A DNA stretch of 64,000 nt from Methanobacterium sp. SMA-27 (GTDB taxonomy: Archaea > Methanobacteriota > Methanobacteria > Methanobacteriales > Methanobacteriaceae): the NCBI RefSeq assembly GCF_000744455.1, contig NZ_JQLY01000001.1:806001-870000 (forward strand). Direction: 5' to 3'. A model generated the notes under the pieces. The model saw only the letters and a list, made by a program, of their open reading frames with translations, did no database searches and was not told where the DNA came from. A program made the translations under genes and the position numbers. Shown piece after piece: positions 36,950-46,184 of the stretch (the first letter of the stretch is position 1; each line of letters starts with the position of its first letter).

Positions 36950-37597
36950 ATGTCTAATAACAATGATATTATTGAGCAACAACCAAAAAAACTAGAATTT
37001 TATGCTTTGTGCGGTATAATTGCACCATTATTATTCTGCTTTATGGTAATAATTGAGAGTCTTTTAAGACCAGGATATAGTCAGTTCTACAATTATGTCA
37101 GTGATCTGGGAGTAGGTCCATTAGCAATACTTCAAAATATTAATTTCATAATCTTTGGATTTTTAACAATAGGTTTGGGTTTAGGTCTTCGAATTGGACT
37201 ACCTACACAGCAAGGAAAAACTCTGAAACTGGGTGTATGGTTTGTTTTAATCTTTGCCTTTGGGGTATTGTTTGCAGGAATATTTCCTGAGAATTATCTT
37301 TCACAAGTTCCACATAACATTGTAAGTGCCACTGCATTTGTAGCTATTATTGTAGCCCAACTACTAATATGGCAGGGATTAAAAAGGGAGAATAATTCAA
37401 TTTGGGGAAATTATCCAAAATATTCATTGGTAAGTGGTTTATTATCACTTATTTTAGTAATTTGGCTTAAAGTCGCAATGAACTATGGTATTTATCCTGG
37501 ACTTTCCCAGAGGGCATTTTTATTGGTACCATGGATCTGGATTGGAATAACTGGAATAAAGCTATATTCATTATCCAAGAACAAACTATCAAAATGA
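36950..37597 (+). CDS. DUF998 membrane protein
   Basis: The 215-residue protein has six hydrophobic helices. Helix 1 leads into RPGYSQFYNYVSDLGVGP, the conserved signature of DUF998 family proteins (the YVSDLG stretch). A second conserved spot is GIFPEN followed by PHNIVSATAF. The function of the family is unknown; some relatives are annotated as lipid- or heat-shock-related membrane proteins. GGTGGTT precedes the ATG. Confidence 0.8.
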   Translation: MSNNNDIIEQQPKKLEFYALCGIIAPLLFCFMVIIESLLRPGYSQFYNYVSDLGVGPLAILQNINFIIFGFLTIGLGLGLRIGLPTQQGKTLKLGVWFVLIFAFGVLFAGIFPENYLSQVPHNIVSATAFVAIIVAQLLIWQGLKRENNSIWGNYPKYSLVSGLLSLILVIWLKVAMNYGIYPGLSQRAFLLVPWIWIGITGIKLYSLSKNKLSK

Positions 37598-37826
37598 AAT
37601 GACAGATAACCTAAATATAGTTCTATATTTGAATTGACTTATGATGGAATGTTTTATATAGTTTTTAAGACATTTTTATTAGATCAATGAATAGTATATA
37701 AATAATATCGAAACAAAAAAATCAACTAATAATCTTAAAATGGAGGAATAGTCTCTGCTATTATCAAAAAAAACTCGAATTTATGTTGAAGACCAGATAG
37801 TTCCATCTCCTGCTCGACGTGTTAGG

Positions 37827-38612
37827 ATGGTAATGGATCTCTTAACCAATGAAAACTTCATTAGATTTCCCATGAATAGGGGTTTAATTGAAGATATTGA
37901 AATTTTTGGAGTGAACAGAGACTGGTTTATTCCATTTTTAGAAGAAGAAAACGATATAATTGTTAATCTAGGTGATCTGAATCAATGGATCGGATTGGAA
38001 GATGAGAGCGGCCTCAAACACGTGAAACTTGAGATCAAATTTGTAATCGTGAACCCTAAATTTGAGCTCATTCGATTTAATCGAGGTTACAGTGCCCTGG
38101 TAGATATAATCGAAGCCGAAGAGATGGAACTGCACGTCACACTTCCCCTGGGAACTAAAATGGCCAATAACAAAACATCTGGTGAAATAACTCTTTCAAA
38201 GGAAGATGATAAAAATAAATCCGTTTCCATACTTGCTTGCAGCGTTCTGAATATAGATCGCAAACGCAGATACGACTTTCTGGTGAATACCAACCATCTG
38301 AAAACCATTCTAAATCTTGAAAACCCCGACCAGTTAGTTAATTTGAATTATAAAGTAACTAATGAAAGAGAATATTATGTTATAACTGTAATTGGGCTGG
38401 GCTTATTCATTTTTGCCATTTTTCGCTTTATAGTTCTCATATTGGGGGACGCTGAAGAATTTGATATTCGATATTTGGCTGCTGTCGTAGCTTTTATAAG
38501 CCTTTACATAACCATACTCCGGGAAAAATATGAAATACCCTTCAGAAAAGTACTCATTAACACCACAGTTTTTATAGGTATTGAACTGATTATTGAACTC
38601 ATATCGACTTGA
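37827..38612 (+). CDS. Unrecognised protein with C-terminal membrane segments
   Basis: The product is 261 residues from ATG 37827. The soluble part (about 1-185) is strand-rich, with DLNQWIGLEDESGLKHVKLEIKF and a later DKNKSVSILACSVLNIDRKRRYDF. Three hydrophobic segments follow at about 190-210, 217-234 and 242-258. I do not recognise it. The reading frame is open upstream to a TAG at about 37749, and a GGAGG at 37742-37746 sits eight bases before an in-frame CTG (37755). The true product may therefore start there with 24 more residues (KKTRIYVEDQIVPSPARRVR). No ATG, GTG or TTG lies in that extension. Confidence 0.65.
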   Translation: MVMDLLTNENFIRFPMNRGLIEDIEIFGVNRDWFIPFLEEENDIIVNLGDLNQWIGLEDESGLKHVKLEIKFVIVNPKFELIRFNRGYSALVDIIEAEEMELHVTLPLGTKMANNKTSGEITLSKEDDKNKSVSILACSVLNIDRKRRYDFLVNTNHLKTILNLENPDQLVNLNYKVTNEREYYVITVIGLGLFIFAIFRFIVLILGDAEEFDIRYLAAVVAFISLYITILREKYEIPFRKVLINTTVFIGIELIIELIST

Positions 38613-38788
38613 ACTTTCATTCAAATTATATTTATAAAAGAGAATGTATAGGTACATTTATGAGTAGATCTTATGCGAAATAGTTGGAGCGGTTATAATA
38701 CCTCGTATATGGCGTGTTGGGTCTGTTGTAAATCGTAAAGATGTTCTAATGAACAAAACGAAATATACAAACGAAAACATGGAAATAT

Positions 38789-40303
38789 TTAGTTTTCAGC
38801 TTGGATTCGTATAGTAAAATAAAATGTTGAACCTTTCCCAAGTACGGATTCAACCCAGATTTGTCCACCTTGTTGATGTACTATTTTATGGGCAATTGCA
38901 AGTCCAATACCAGTTCCTTCATACTCCTCATGAGTGTGAAGTCGTTGGAATATAGTGAATATTTTTTCCAAGTGTTCATGAGACATTCCAATTCCATTAT
39001 CTTCAATACTAAATAGATATTGATTTTTTTCTTTGGTTGCAGATATATGAATTTTTGGATTTTCTTGGCTTCTATATTTAATAGCATTTCCGATTATATT
39101 CTGAAATAACTGGATCTTTAACTGTTCATCCCCTATGATAGTGGGTAATGGATCGTGAGTGATAATCGCATTATTTTCTTCTATTTGAACTTTTAAGTTT
39201 GTTAAAGCATGTTCCAATACATGTTCGAAATTTACTGGGATGAGTTCTCTTTTTTTGTTAGATATTTTAGAATATTGTAAGAGATCGTTTGTCATTGCAT
39301 CTAATCTTTTAGCTCCATCCGCTGCAAATCCTATAAATTCATTTGCATCTTGATCTAACTGATCTTTATAGCGTCTTTCTAATAGTTGTAAGAAGCTGGT
39401 TATCATTCTTAATGGTTCTCGAAGATCATGAGAGGTTATATAAGCAAATTGTTCCAATTCTTTATTAGACTCAGTCAGTGCTTCAGTACGTTTTTTAACT
39501 TCTTCTTCAAGAGTATCCTGATATTCTCTTAATTCTTTTTCTAGTTTTTTAAATTTTGTAATGTCTTTGAAAAGAATAGCAACTTGCCTACTTTCAGGAC
39601 TTCCAATCTTAAATGCATAAACATCATACCATCTATTTAACTCCTTTGCAGGGTTTACAAAACGCATCGGCTTGCCAGTTAAAGCTATTTTGCCATAAAT
39701 TTCAAACCAATGCTCCTCATGATCAGGAGCAAGATCCCGCATCAATTTACCACCTGCATCTTCTAGTCCAGTTTGCTTTGTAAAGGCAGGATTAATCTCT
39801 AAAAATTGATAATCAATAGGATTATTATCAGAATCGAAAATAACTTCGATAGTGCAGAAACCTTCATCAATAGAATTAAATAAAGTCAGATAATGTTCTT
39901 CACTTTCTCTTAGAGATTTAATAGCATCTTCAAGGTCAGCTGTACGGGCTATTACTAATCTCTCCAAATTTTTTCTATACATATCTAGTTCTGCTTCAAT
40001 TGTCTTTCGATCTGTGATATCACGAACTACTGCCACTGCACCTGTTATTTTATTGTTATTGTCATTAATTGGGGCAGAAGTAACATTTCGATAACGTTTT
40101 TTACCAGTACTAGGAAAAACAACAATTTCTTCAAAATCTAAGAGTATTTCACCATTTAATGCACGAATCAAAGGTGAATCTTCCCTGGAACGAGCAGATC
40201 CATCAGCATTGTACACTTCCACACTTGAAATTAAATTATCTAAAGATTTGAGATTTTCTTGTTCAGTTTCCTTTTCAAATTTCCGTGCTGCAGCATTGGC
40301 CAA
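38789..40303 (-). CDS. PAS sensor histidine kinase, apparently 5'-truncated
   Basis: The 504-residue protein starts at TTG 40303, inside what should be a PAS core: the frame upstream reads HGNIILANAAARKF right after a TAG, and the first PAS strand is missing. After this partial PAS (to about 105) comes a coiled coil and a second PAS (about 135-260) like the second PAS of the kinase at 56597. The kinase has His292 in TSHDLREPLRM, N-box NIIGNAIKY, G1 DNGIGM and G2 GTGIGLAIA. The catalytic half is intact, so it may work, but the N-terminal sensor has probably lost its beginning. Confidence 0.85.
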   Translation of the reverse strand: MANAAARKFEKETEQENLKSLDNLISSVEVYNADGSARSREDSPLIRALNGEILLDFEEIVVFPSTGKKRYRNVTSAPINDNNNKITGAVAVVRDITDRKTIEAELDMYRKNLERLVIARTADLEDAIKSLRESEEHYLTLFNSIDEGFCTIEVIFDSDNNPIDYQFLEINPAFTKQTGLEDAGGKLMRDLAPDHEEHWFEIYGKIALTGKPMRFVNPAKELNRWYDVYAFKIGSPESRQVAILFKDITKFKKLEKELREYQDTLEEEVKKRTEALTESNKELEQFAYITSHDLREPLRMITSFLQLLERRYKDQLDQDANEFIGFAADGAKRLDAMTNDLLQYSKISNKKRELIPVNFEHVLEHALTNLKVQIEENNAIITHDPLPTIIGDEQLKIQLFQNIIGNAIKYRSQENPKIHISATKEKNQYLFSIEDNGIGMSHEHLEKIFTIFQRLHTHEEYEGTGIGLAIAHKIVHQQGGQIWVESVLGKGSTFYFTIRIQAEN

Positions 40304-40397
40304 TATTATATTTCCATGCTAAATATAAAATTGGAATATATAAAACATATAATTATTAATAATAGAATCTAATTTAAAAATTGGAGATGTTTTTATT

Positions 40398-40646
40398 ATG
40401 GGTACAGAGAAAGATATTGAGTTTAAAAGATATGAAGAATGTGTTAATGAATATAAAGAGTTATTGGAAGATCTTACGTCGATAAAAGAAGGTAAAGATC
40501 GACCTGTTTCTGAGTTTGAAAGGCGTTGTAATGATTTAATTGAAAAATTTAAAACCATTGAATATTTAGGTATTCTAGAAGAACAGGCCCGAGCAATGGC
40601 AATTAATGATCTTTCAAAATTTATATCTGAAGCTAAGAATATCTAA
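40398..40646 (+). CDS. Small charged helical protein
   Basis: The 82-residue protein is predicted mostly helical (YEECVNEYKELLEDLTSIKEG, ERRCNDLIEKFKTIEYLGILEEQARAMAINDLSKFI). GGAGATG lies about ten bases before the ATG. It diverges from the truncated kinase. No family is recognised. Its length and helix count would suit a small bundle or adaptor, but that is guesswork. Confidence 0.55.
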   Translation: MGTEKDIEFKRYEECVNEYKELLEDLTSIKEGKDRPVSEFERRCNDLIEKFKTIEYLGILEEQARAMAINDLSKFISEAKNI

Positions 40647-40673
40647 AATAAAGATTTAGATTTTTGAAAATAT

Positions 40674-40707
40674 TTTGAGAGTTAATTCTCAACAATTTTT
40701 TGGGATT
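40674..40707. repeat. 34-bp dispersed repeat, copy 1
   Basis: Identical over 34 bp to 43282-43315. It contains the inverted repeat TTGAGAGTTAATTCTCAA followed by CAATTTTTTGGGATT. The flanks also show weaker likeness on the left (AAAATATTT). Both copies lie next to gadB-related sequence: this one beside the remnant at 40708-40775, the other 120 bp beyond the intact gene. Confidence 0.65.
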
Positions 40708-40775
40708 AATATTTTCATCTATGTATTCACCTATCTTTTATTGAAGGCTCCAGTTTTTAAATTCATCCATTTTCA
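40708..40775 (-). pseudogene. Remnant of a glutamate decarboxylase C-terminus
   Basis: CATCTATGTA and TTGAAGGCTCCAGTTTTT align with CATCTATGTA and TTGATTGCTCCAGTTTTT in the 3' end of the intact gene at 43435, at about 75% over 60 bp. The leftward reading gives EYID-x-NINP, comparable to KYIDGKENP. The right edge also resembles the stretch near 42233-42265. It is a short decayed fragment only. Confidence 0.4.
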
Positions 40776-40815
40776 TAGTTATATTTATTTAGTCAGCGCT
40801 TAAATGGATATGTAT

Positions 40816-41409
40816 TTAGAAAATTATGTATTGGTTGTTTGCATGACATTGTATTGATTTTATCATTTTTTTCATGTCTTCGGTTTGGTTGGTTGTTATC
40901 ATTCCAGTTGCAACAAATGTTAGATTTGATTTTTCACAGTACCATGATGCATAGAATTTTGCGAGTGATAAATTAGGCATATCATAATTTTCAAGCTGTG
41001 ATATCTCATTGGCCATTTCTTTCACATTTATATCCATACTATGAACCTCAAAAAGAACAATATGTCCATTTACTGTTATATTTTCTTTTGTTTTGTTTAT
41101 ATAATTTGGATCTTCGTCAAATGGATGAAATAATTCTTTTAAATCTGCATTGCTTGTGTTTTTAACTACTCCAACCCAGAAAGTTCCATTACCGCTATAT
41201 TCAAATATTCTTTCGTTATTGTTTGTGTGATTTTCAGTATTGTTAAATCCTGAGGGAATATAACTTGGACCATTAAAACTTGTGAATTTAAAAGTTTCAC
41301 CAGAAAATGAAATTAATAGCATTCCTGCCACAAAAACAATTAACAGTACTAATAAAAACTTTTTTATCGTCCCTAATCTAGATCTACTATTTTTTTTGTC
41401 ACCAACCAA
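40816..41409 (-). CDS. Membrane-anchored protein of unknown function
   Basis: About 197 residues. I prefer TTG 41409 because GGTGAT (ending 41414) acts as the ribosome-binding site; the GTG at 41418 lies inside that element. After a basic start comes one membrane helix (KKFLLVLLIVFVAGMLLISF). The outside domain of about 165 residues is strand-rich, with several N-glycosylation-type sequons and late cysteines. A central FWVGVVKNTSNADLKELF and VNGHIVLFEVHSMDI suggest a small beta-sandwich. It may be co-transcribed with the next gene rightward (41494), which ends 76 bp upstream. No family recognised. Confidence 0.65.
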   Translation of the reverse strand: MVGDKKNSRSRLGTIKKFLLVLLIVFVAGMLLISFSGETFKFTSFNGPSYIPSGFNNTENHTNNNERIFEYSGNGTFWVGVVKNTSNADLKELFHPFDEDPNYINKTKENITVNGHIVLFEVHSMDINVKEMANEISQLENYDMPNLSLAKFYASWYCEKSNLTFVATGMITTNQTEDMKKMIKSIQCHANNQYIIF

Positions 41410-41493
41410 AACAATCACCGCCTGTATTAAATGATACTAATATTTTATAAGTTTTCAAATATGGATTTTAAAAAATAAAAAATTGCCAATATT

Positions 41494-42873
41494 TTAAACT
41501 ATGCTTTTAAATAATGGCGTTTTATTCAAGTTGAGGCTTTGATTGTCCATTTTTATTCCGATTTTTTGATCGGTCATATTTGTTTGATTAGTGCTATTTA
41601 TCCATGTGTTCATATCAATGTTGTCTTGTTTTAGATCACGGAGGATAGCATTATAGCGTAACCATCCAATTACATTTTTAATTCCTATTACTAATCCTGC
41701 TGTAATCAAACCAAGGCCACATATTAATAGGATTATACCTACAATTCCTAAAACTACGTTAACCCAATTACATGAAGCAACATTAACAGCCAAATCACTA
41801 GCAGCCAATGGTATCAGTATAACACCTGTGGTGGCAATTGTTTCAATAGTAAAACCCTTACTTAACAAATTTTGGGTTCCTTCAATCACACTGTTCATTG
41901 ACCCATGCATTTCTTGATCAAAAGAATCTGTTGTCATAAGTGAATATTGTTGGCCTTGATAACTTACTGTTTCTCCTGTTCGTGCGGCTTGAGGTGCAGC
42001 TGCAGCTTTTGAATAGATTATTGCTATCAGTACTGCTAAAATTAATAGTACTACTCCTACACCTGTAAGTACAGATCCAATTATAGTGTTTGTTTTGGCT
42101 TCCTTTTTGAGTTTTTGCACATTTTCAGTATCTTTTTGTATATTGTCCTTTTGCAGTTCATTTATTTTGTTGATGATGAATTTAGAATCTATTAAATCAC
42201 CATTGGAAAGTACGACACCAGTGTATGATTTTTTAAATTCATCCATCTCCATGGTTATTTCTTTCTCATCATTGGTGATAAGAGTTAATTTATTTTCATC
42301 CATACTTTTAACGTACAGATATCTTAGATGCCCGTTATTATCAATTATTTGAACTATCTTTCCTGTCAGTGTATTTGATACTGATTGTTCTGTTGATAGT
42401 GCAAGTGTAATGTTGAGTGCTGCAAGTTGTGTTATAATGTTATTGGCATCGTTGAAACATTCTTTAGGAATAGTTGTTTCATTACTAGTTTTATTATCGG
42501 TATCATTGCTAGTTATATTTCCAGGTATTGTGGCTATTTCTGTTTTTTTAGCATTTTTAAAAGCTAACAAATTTTTAGTTTGTTGCTGTTGGTTGTTGTT
42601 CCATTTAGAATCATAAGTACTTGCATCTGATTGGTTAGTCTTTTGTTTATCATCTTTTGAATCTTTTTCAGCATTTTTAGCTTTAGATATTAAATGAAAT
42701 CCCTTAACCGTAAATTTGATCTTACCAAAAAAACCCATTTTTTTATGACTTTCATCATTATAATCTTTAGCATCATCCGCAACCTGCTCCATCTGAACAG
42801 CAAAGGAAGGAATGATGTTAACCACTACGACGATGAAAAACAAAACGCAAATCCATCTCATATTGTCATCCAT
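41494..42873 (-). CDS. Membrane protein with a degenerate C39-peptidase-like domain
   Basis: The 459-residue protein has a signal peptide at 1-25 (ending SFA) and a Lys/Asn/Gln-rich linker. At about 138-225 a domain looks like the second half of a C39-type peptidase fold: GKIVQIIDNNGHLRYLYVKSMDENKLTLITNDEKEITM, then EFKKSYTGVVL, ending in a YTG box. The glutamine-cysteine active site is not visible, so it should be inactive. Two long hydrophobic regions follow at about 260-290 and 345-400. AGGAGG precedes the ATG. Methanobacteriales encode many C39-like surface proteins. The role is perhaps peptide or signal binding. Confidence 0.6.
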   Translation of the reverse strand: MDDNMRWICVLFFIVVVVNIIPSFAVQMEQVADDAKDYNDESHKKMGFFGKIKFTVKGFHLISKAKNAEKDSKDDKQKTNQSDASTYDSKWNNNQQQQTKNLLAFKNAKKTEIATIPGNITSNDTDNKTSNETTIPKECFNDANNIITQLAALNITLALSTEQSVSNTLTGKIVQIIDNNGHLRYLYVKSMDENKLTLITNDEKEITMEMDEFKKSYTGVVLSNGDLIDSKFIINKINELQKDNIQKDTENVQKLKKEAKTNTIIGSVLTGVGVVLLILAVLIAIIYSKAAAAPQAARTGETVSYQGQQYSLMTTDSFDQEMHGSMNSVIEGTQNLLSKGFTIETIATTGVILIPLAASDLAVNVASCNWVNVVLGIVGIILLICGLGLITAGLVIGIKNVIGWLRYNAILRDLKQDNIDMNTWINSTNQTNMTDQKIGIKMDNQSLNLNKTPLFKSIV

Positions 42874-43434
42874 TAAGTACCTCCTAACATGTGTATATAT
42901 ACTAAGACTTTTAACTGTTAAATATATTACTATTTTTAAATAAAAGTATTAAATCTAAAAAATTTAATTAAAAGAACAATAAGGAAGTAAAAATTAGAAA
43001 TGGGACTTAGACTATTTTTAATTAAAAAAAAATCTCCACATATAAATTAAATTAAATTAAAACATTCATATAGAATCTTTTTAATTATAATCAATGTGGG
43101 TATCATAGAATTTTAGTTATCCAAAAAACAAATTGATTAAAATTTTGAATCAGACTTATGGAAGTTTATTTCAATTATATTTTACCAGTATACAAAAACA
43201 AGAACAGCTTAAACCGGTTTCTGACCATTTTCAGGTTTTTTTTAACTGGGCTGTATTTCTAGTATTTAACTTTGAAAAATATTTGAGAGTTAATTCTCAA
43301 CAATTTTTTGGGATTTACTACTTTTCTCAAGAATTTTGCAGGGGTTCAAATAACCCGCAAAATCAATAACTTATACATTTTATAGCATAAATTAAGATGA
43401 TATTTGTGTAAATATCATTATAATTGAATATATT
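42874..43434. other. Intergenic region with a GC hairpin and repeat copy 2
   Basis: A 561-bp gap downstream of gadB. It holds a GC-rich hairpin, GGGTT (342-346 of 43000) and AACCC (43352-43356) around a 5-nt loop, and the 34-bp repeat at 43282. A rightward frame of 78 codons at 43133 looks accidental. Read leftward, the repeat can code for NPKKLLRINSQ, so it may be an old gene tail. Confidence 0.4.
43282..43315. repeat. 34-bp dispersed repeat, copy 2
   Basis: Second identical copy of the element at 40674-40707. It lies 120 bp beyond the stop codon of gadB and next to the GC hairpin at 43342-43356. Confidence 0.65.
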
Positions 43435-44910
43435 TTAGTAAAGTAATGTAGGATTTTCTTTTCCATCTATGTACTTTATCTTCTCTTCTGTTGATTGCTC
43501 CAGTTTTTTAATTGAGTCCATTATATCATTAAAAAGCATTTCAACCATATCTTTACTGAAACTCTCTTTTACAACCATTCTTAAAACGGCAATGTCTTCA
43601 GCATTTGCTGGAAGTGTATAGGCCGGTACTATCCATCCTTTTTGTCTGAGTTTTTCAGATAGATGGAAGACACTGAATTCACAGTTTTGAAGTTGCGCGG
43701 TTACTATTGGAAATATGATGCTCTTGTTAATAACTTCAAACTTCTTTGTTCCATTTAATTTGCTTGCAAGATAATGTGCATTTTCCTGCATATTTTCCAT
43801 TATCTGCTTATAACCTTTCATTCCAAGTCTTATTAAGTTGTAGTACTGTGCTATAATTGTACTGCTTCCTTTTGAGAAATTTAAGGAGTAGTTGGGCATT
43901 ATTCCACCAAGATAATTTATATTGAATATAAGTTCTTCTGGCAGGTCAGTTCTGTCTTTAAATATTAACCATCCAACACCAGGGTATACTAACCCATATT
44001 TATGTCCAGATACATTGATGGATCGTACCTGTTCCAGTCTGAAATCCCATTTAATATCAGGGTACAGGAATGGTAGAATAAAACCTCCACTTGCACCATC
44101 AACATGAATTGGGATATCCCATCCTTTAGTTTCCTTAATTTCTAATAAAGCTGTGTTAATTTCTTCGATAGGATCCATTTGTCCTGTAAATGTTGTTCCA
44201 ACCACCGCACCCACAGCTATGGTATTTTCATCTACCTGGGCTATAATGTCCTCGGCAGATACCGTGTATATATCCTCATTCAAACCACTTATACAGCTGA
44301 ATGAAGACATTACCTTGGTAATTTCAGTTTCTGTTGTTTTACAGACATTCTTTTTTAGAGGTATGAGTTTGAGTTCAACATCGAAGTACAGAGCAAATTT
44401 TTCCCATACAGTATGTACATCAGCACCCATCACAATGTTGGGTTTGTCGGTTGGTTTGCCTTCGGCTTCTCTACGTTTTTTCCATGTCCATTTATGGGCC
44501 AGAAGTCCCAGCATAATAGATTCAGACGAACCTATAGTTCCGCTTCCAATTGAATTAGCTTCTTTTGGTGCGTTAAACAGTCTTGCAAGCATATTAACAA
44601 CCCTGTTCTGGATTACTTCGGTTTGTGGATATTCATCGTTGTCAACGTAGTTTTTGCCAATGCTTTCCATTATAAGTTTATCTGCTTCGGGTTCCATCCA
44701 GGTTGTTACAAAGCTTGCTAAGTTTAAAGATGGATTACCATCTAAATTCAGTTCATCATGTATTATCTGATAGGCTGCCCTTGCAGGCATACCTTCTTCT
44801 GGCATTTCATATTTGGGAACGGGTTTAGTAAAGTAACGACTACCATAGGTGGTTGTGTGTTCCCTTTCTATTTTACTCATGTGATCCAAATTTTTCTTAT
44901 CTGATAACAA
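43435..44910 (-). CDS. gadB: Glutamate decarboxylase, PLP-dependent
   Basis: The 491-residue protein starts at TTG 44910, with GGGGGATT eight bases upstream. It matches the alpha-type (GadB) group rather than the shorter archaeal MfnA decarboxylases: [50 protein letters not shown] and the PLP lysine Lys304 in [13 protein letters not shown]. The reaction is glutamate to 4-aminobutyrate plus CO2, which consumes a proton and is used for acid tolerance. No glutamate/GABA antiporter is in the window. A bacterial origin is plausible. A tail fragment of a second copy lies at 40708. Confidence 0.9.
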   Translation of the reverse strand: MLSDKKNLDHMSKIEREHTTTYGSRYFTKPVPKYEMPEEGMPARAAYQIIHDELNLDGNPSLNLASFVTTWMEPEADKLIMESIGKNYVDNDEYPQTEVIQNRVVNMLARLFNAPKEANSIGSGTIGSSESIMLGLLAHKWTWKKRREAEGKPTDKPNIVMGADVHTVWEKFALYFDVELKLIPLKKNVCKTTETEITKVMSSFSCISGLNEDIYTVSAEDIIAQVDENTIAVGAVVGTTFTGQMDPIEEINTALLEIKETKGWDIPIHVDGASGGFILPFLYPDIKWDFRLEQVRSINVSGHKYGLVYPGVGWLIFKDRTDLPEELIFNINYLGGIMPNYSLNFSKGSSTIIAQYYNLIRLGMKGYKQIMENMQENAHYLASKLNGTKKFEVINKSIIFPIVTAQLQNCEFSVFHLSEKLRQKGWIVPAYTLPANAEDIAVLRMVVKESFSKDMVEMLFNDIMDSIKKLEQSTEEKIKYIDGKENPTLLY

Positions 44911-45811
44911 TTCTAAATCCCCCTAAATTTTATATAAAAAAATTCACTACCAATGAAAAAGAATTCATTTGTTTATTTTAAATCAACTTAAAAACTATGA
45001 AATAATTCAAAAATAAATAATTGACATTTTTTTTATGGTTGTTTTATGAAATACTTACTTGATATTAATGAAATGAATAAAAAAATATTGAATAAAATAT
45101 GAATCAATTCCTTTTTGAAATCTATTTCTAAGTTATTCTTTTGGTCTTTAATAGCTATATATCTTGTTCTTTCTAATGGTTCCACAGATATATAATTAAC
45201 TGAAATCATTGGAAATAGAACTATTGGTCAGTATTTTTTGATTTAATATGATATTATATCTCCAACTGGAATTCTAGCATAAAATTTAAAGAAAGCATAA
45301 AAAAGGTTCCAGTATCATAAAGTGTATATAGACCCTCAACCTAATATAAAGATAGAGCAGGGAAAGGTTTCATTTCAAGTTTACAATTTTATCAAAAAGG
45401 TATATCGCTTTATTTTTTTGTGAAAAGAAATCTCCCTGCTCGCCTCCGATTTATAAACAAAAAATTAAAGTAATTATTATTTCCCAAAGTATTAGATTTT
45501 AAAATTTATTATAGTTTTAGTGCTCTATACAATTATTTTTATTAAAATTTAAATAATTTTTATTATATAACATAATAACGATTCAAAATAGAATTATAAA
45601 AAAAATTGAATATATGTGTTTATCCAACCCAACAACTTAATAAAGATTATATTGAATAAAATTGAGGGAACATAGTCTATTTTAATGTTTAAAATGTCAG
45701 ATGTAGATATAAATTATTTCTTATTAAAAAAAAATGGTTGGATAAGAATAACAGTTGATAATTTTTTTATGAATGAAAAATTCTTATAAAGATAATATAG
45801 GTGGGTAAATT
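44911..45811. other. Large intergenic region with an RNA candidate
   Basis: About 900 bp without reading frames. The left part holds the gadB promoter. The one clear structure is the long stem at 45355-45441 with its TATA box, described separately. The right part (45450-45800) is plain A+T-rich DNA leading to the microprotein operon. Confidence 0.5.
45325..45441 (+). ncRNA. Candidate long-hairpin RNA with upstream TATA box
   Basis: GAGCAGGGA (45355-45363) pairs perfectly with TCCCTGCTC (45433-45441). Inside, after a 2-nt bulge, GGTTTC pairs with GAAATC, and then TTTCA with TGAAA, giving about 20 bp of stem closing a loop of roughly 35-40 bases. A TATATA at 45325-45330 is centred about 28 bp before the first base of the stem, the archaeal promoter distance, so a transcript from about 45354 would begin exactly with the stem. 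There is no reading frame. No known RNA family is recognised. A transposon-end origin is less likely because no flanking duplication was seen. Confidence 0.5.
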
Positions 45812-45988
45812 ATGAATGAAAACTTAAAAACTGCTTGTTGTTATAATTGTAGATACTTAGATGAAAATGATCATATTAAGAAAATCAGTTTACCCAAGTA
45901 CATGTGCAGTCTACAAAAAAGTTACAAATATAAATATTCTCGTTGTGACAACCATCAAGAGAAGTTACCAGGAATGGTGATTAAATGA
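45812..45988 (+). CDS. 58-residue cysteine-rich microprotein, first gene of a small operon
   Basis: ATG 45812 follows AGGTGGG with good spacing. The product has KTACCYNCRYLDEN near the start, MCSLQKSYKYKYSRCDNHQ in the middle and a basic end. Cysteines 9, 10, 13, 32 and 45 could form a zinc site. Its stop overlaps the start of the next gene by ATGA (45985-45988), so translation is coupled. The same C-x2-C...C...C-x-NH style recurs in the C-terminal half of the protein at 59622. Function unknown. Confidence 0.65.
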   Translation: MNENLKTACCYNCRYLDENDHIKKISLPKYMCSLQKSYKYKYSRCDNHQEKLPGMVIK

Positions 45989-46155
45989 GTAATTTAGTCC
46001 ATAAAACTGATGGTGGATTTATGGAAAAAAAGGATAACGGAGTTAAATGCCAAAAGTGTGGCTATTTTTTAAAAACAAGCGAAATTACAGCGGCATATCT
46101 CTATGGAAAAATTCTTTTACCTTTCAATTCAGGTCAATGTAAAATGAATATGTAA
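45985..46155 (+). CDS. 56-residue CxxC microprotein, paralog of the gene at 2957
   Basis: It starts at the ATG that overlaps the previous stop. The core VKCQKCGYFLKTSEITAAYL matches the microprotein at 2957-3100; an extra tail ends QCKMNM. One CxxC pair (Cys22, Cys25). Conservation between two distant loci and coupling to its neighbour support a real protein. Possibly binds zinc together with the upstream gene product. Confidence 0.65.
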   Translation: MSNLVHKTDGGFMEKKDNGVKCQKCGYFLKTSEITAAYLYGKILLPFNSGQCKMNM

Positions 46156-46184
46156 ATATATTCAAGTTTAAACGAGGCTATGAA

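Noticed and set aside
43133..43369. 78-codon rightward frame between the C39-like and gadB genes
   Set aside because: It runs through the 34-bp repeat and the GC hairpin, lacks a ribosome-binding site and resembles no protein.
44153..44650. 165-codon rightward frame opposite gadB
   Set aside because: Antisense shadow of a well-supported enzyme gene.
45355..45441. tRNA or CRISPR repeat at the long stem
   Set aside because: No T-loop, anticodon arm or CCA, and no repeat-spacer pattern; no CRISPR array or tRNA was seen anywhere in the window.
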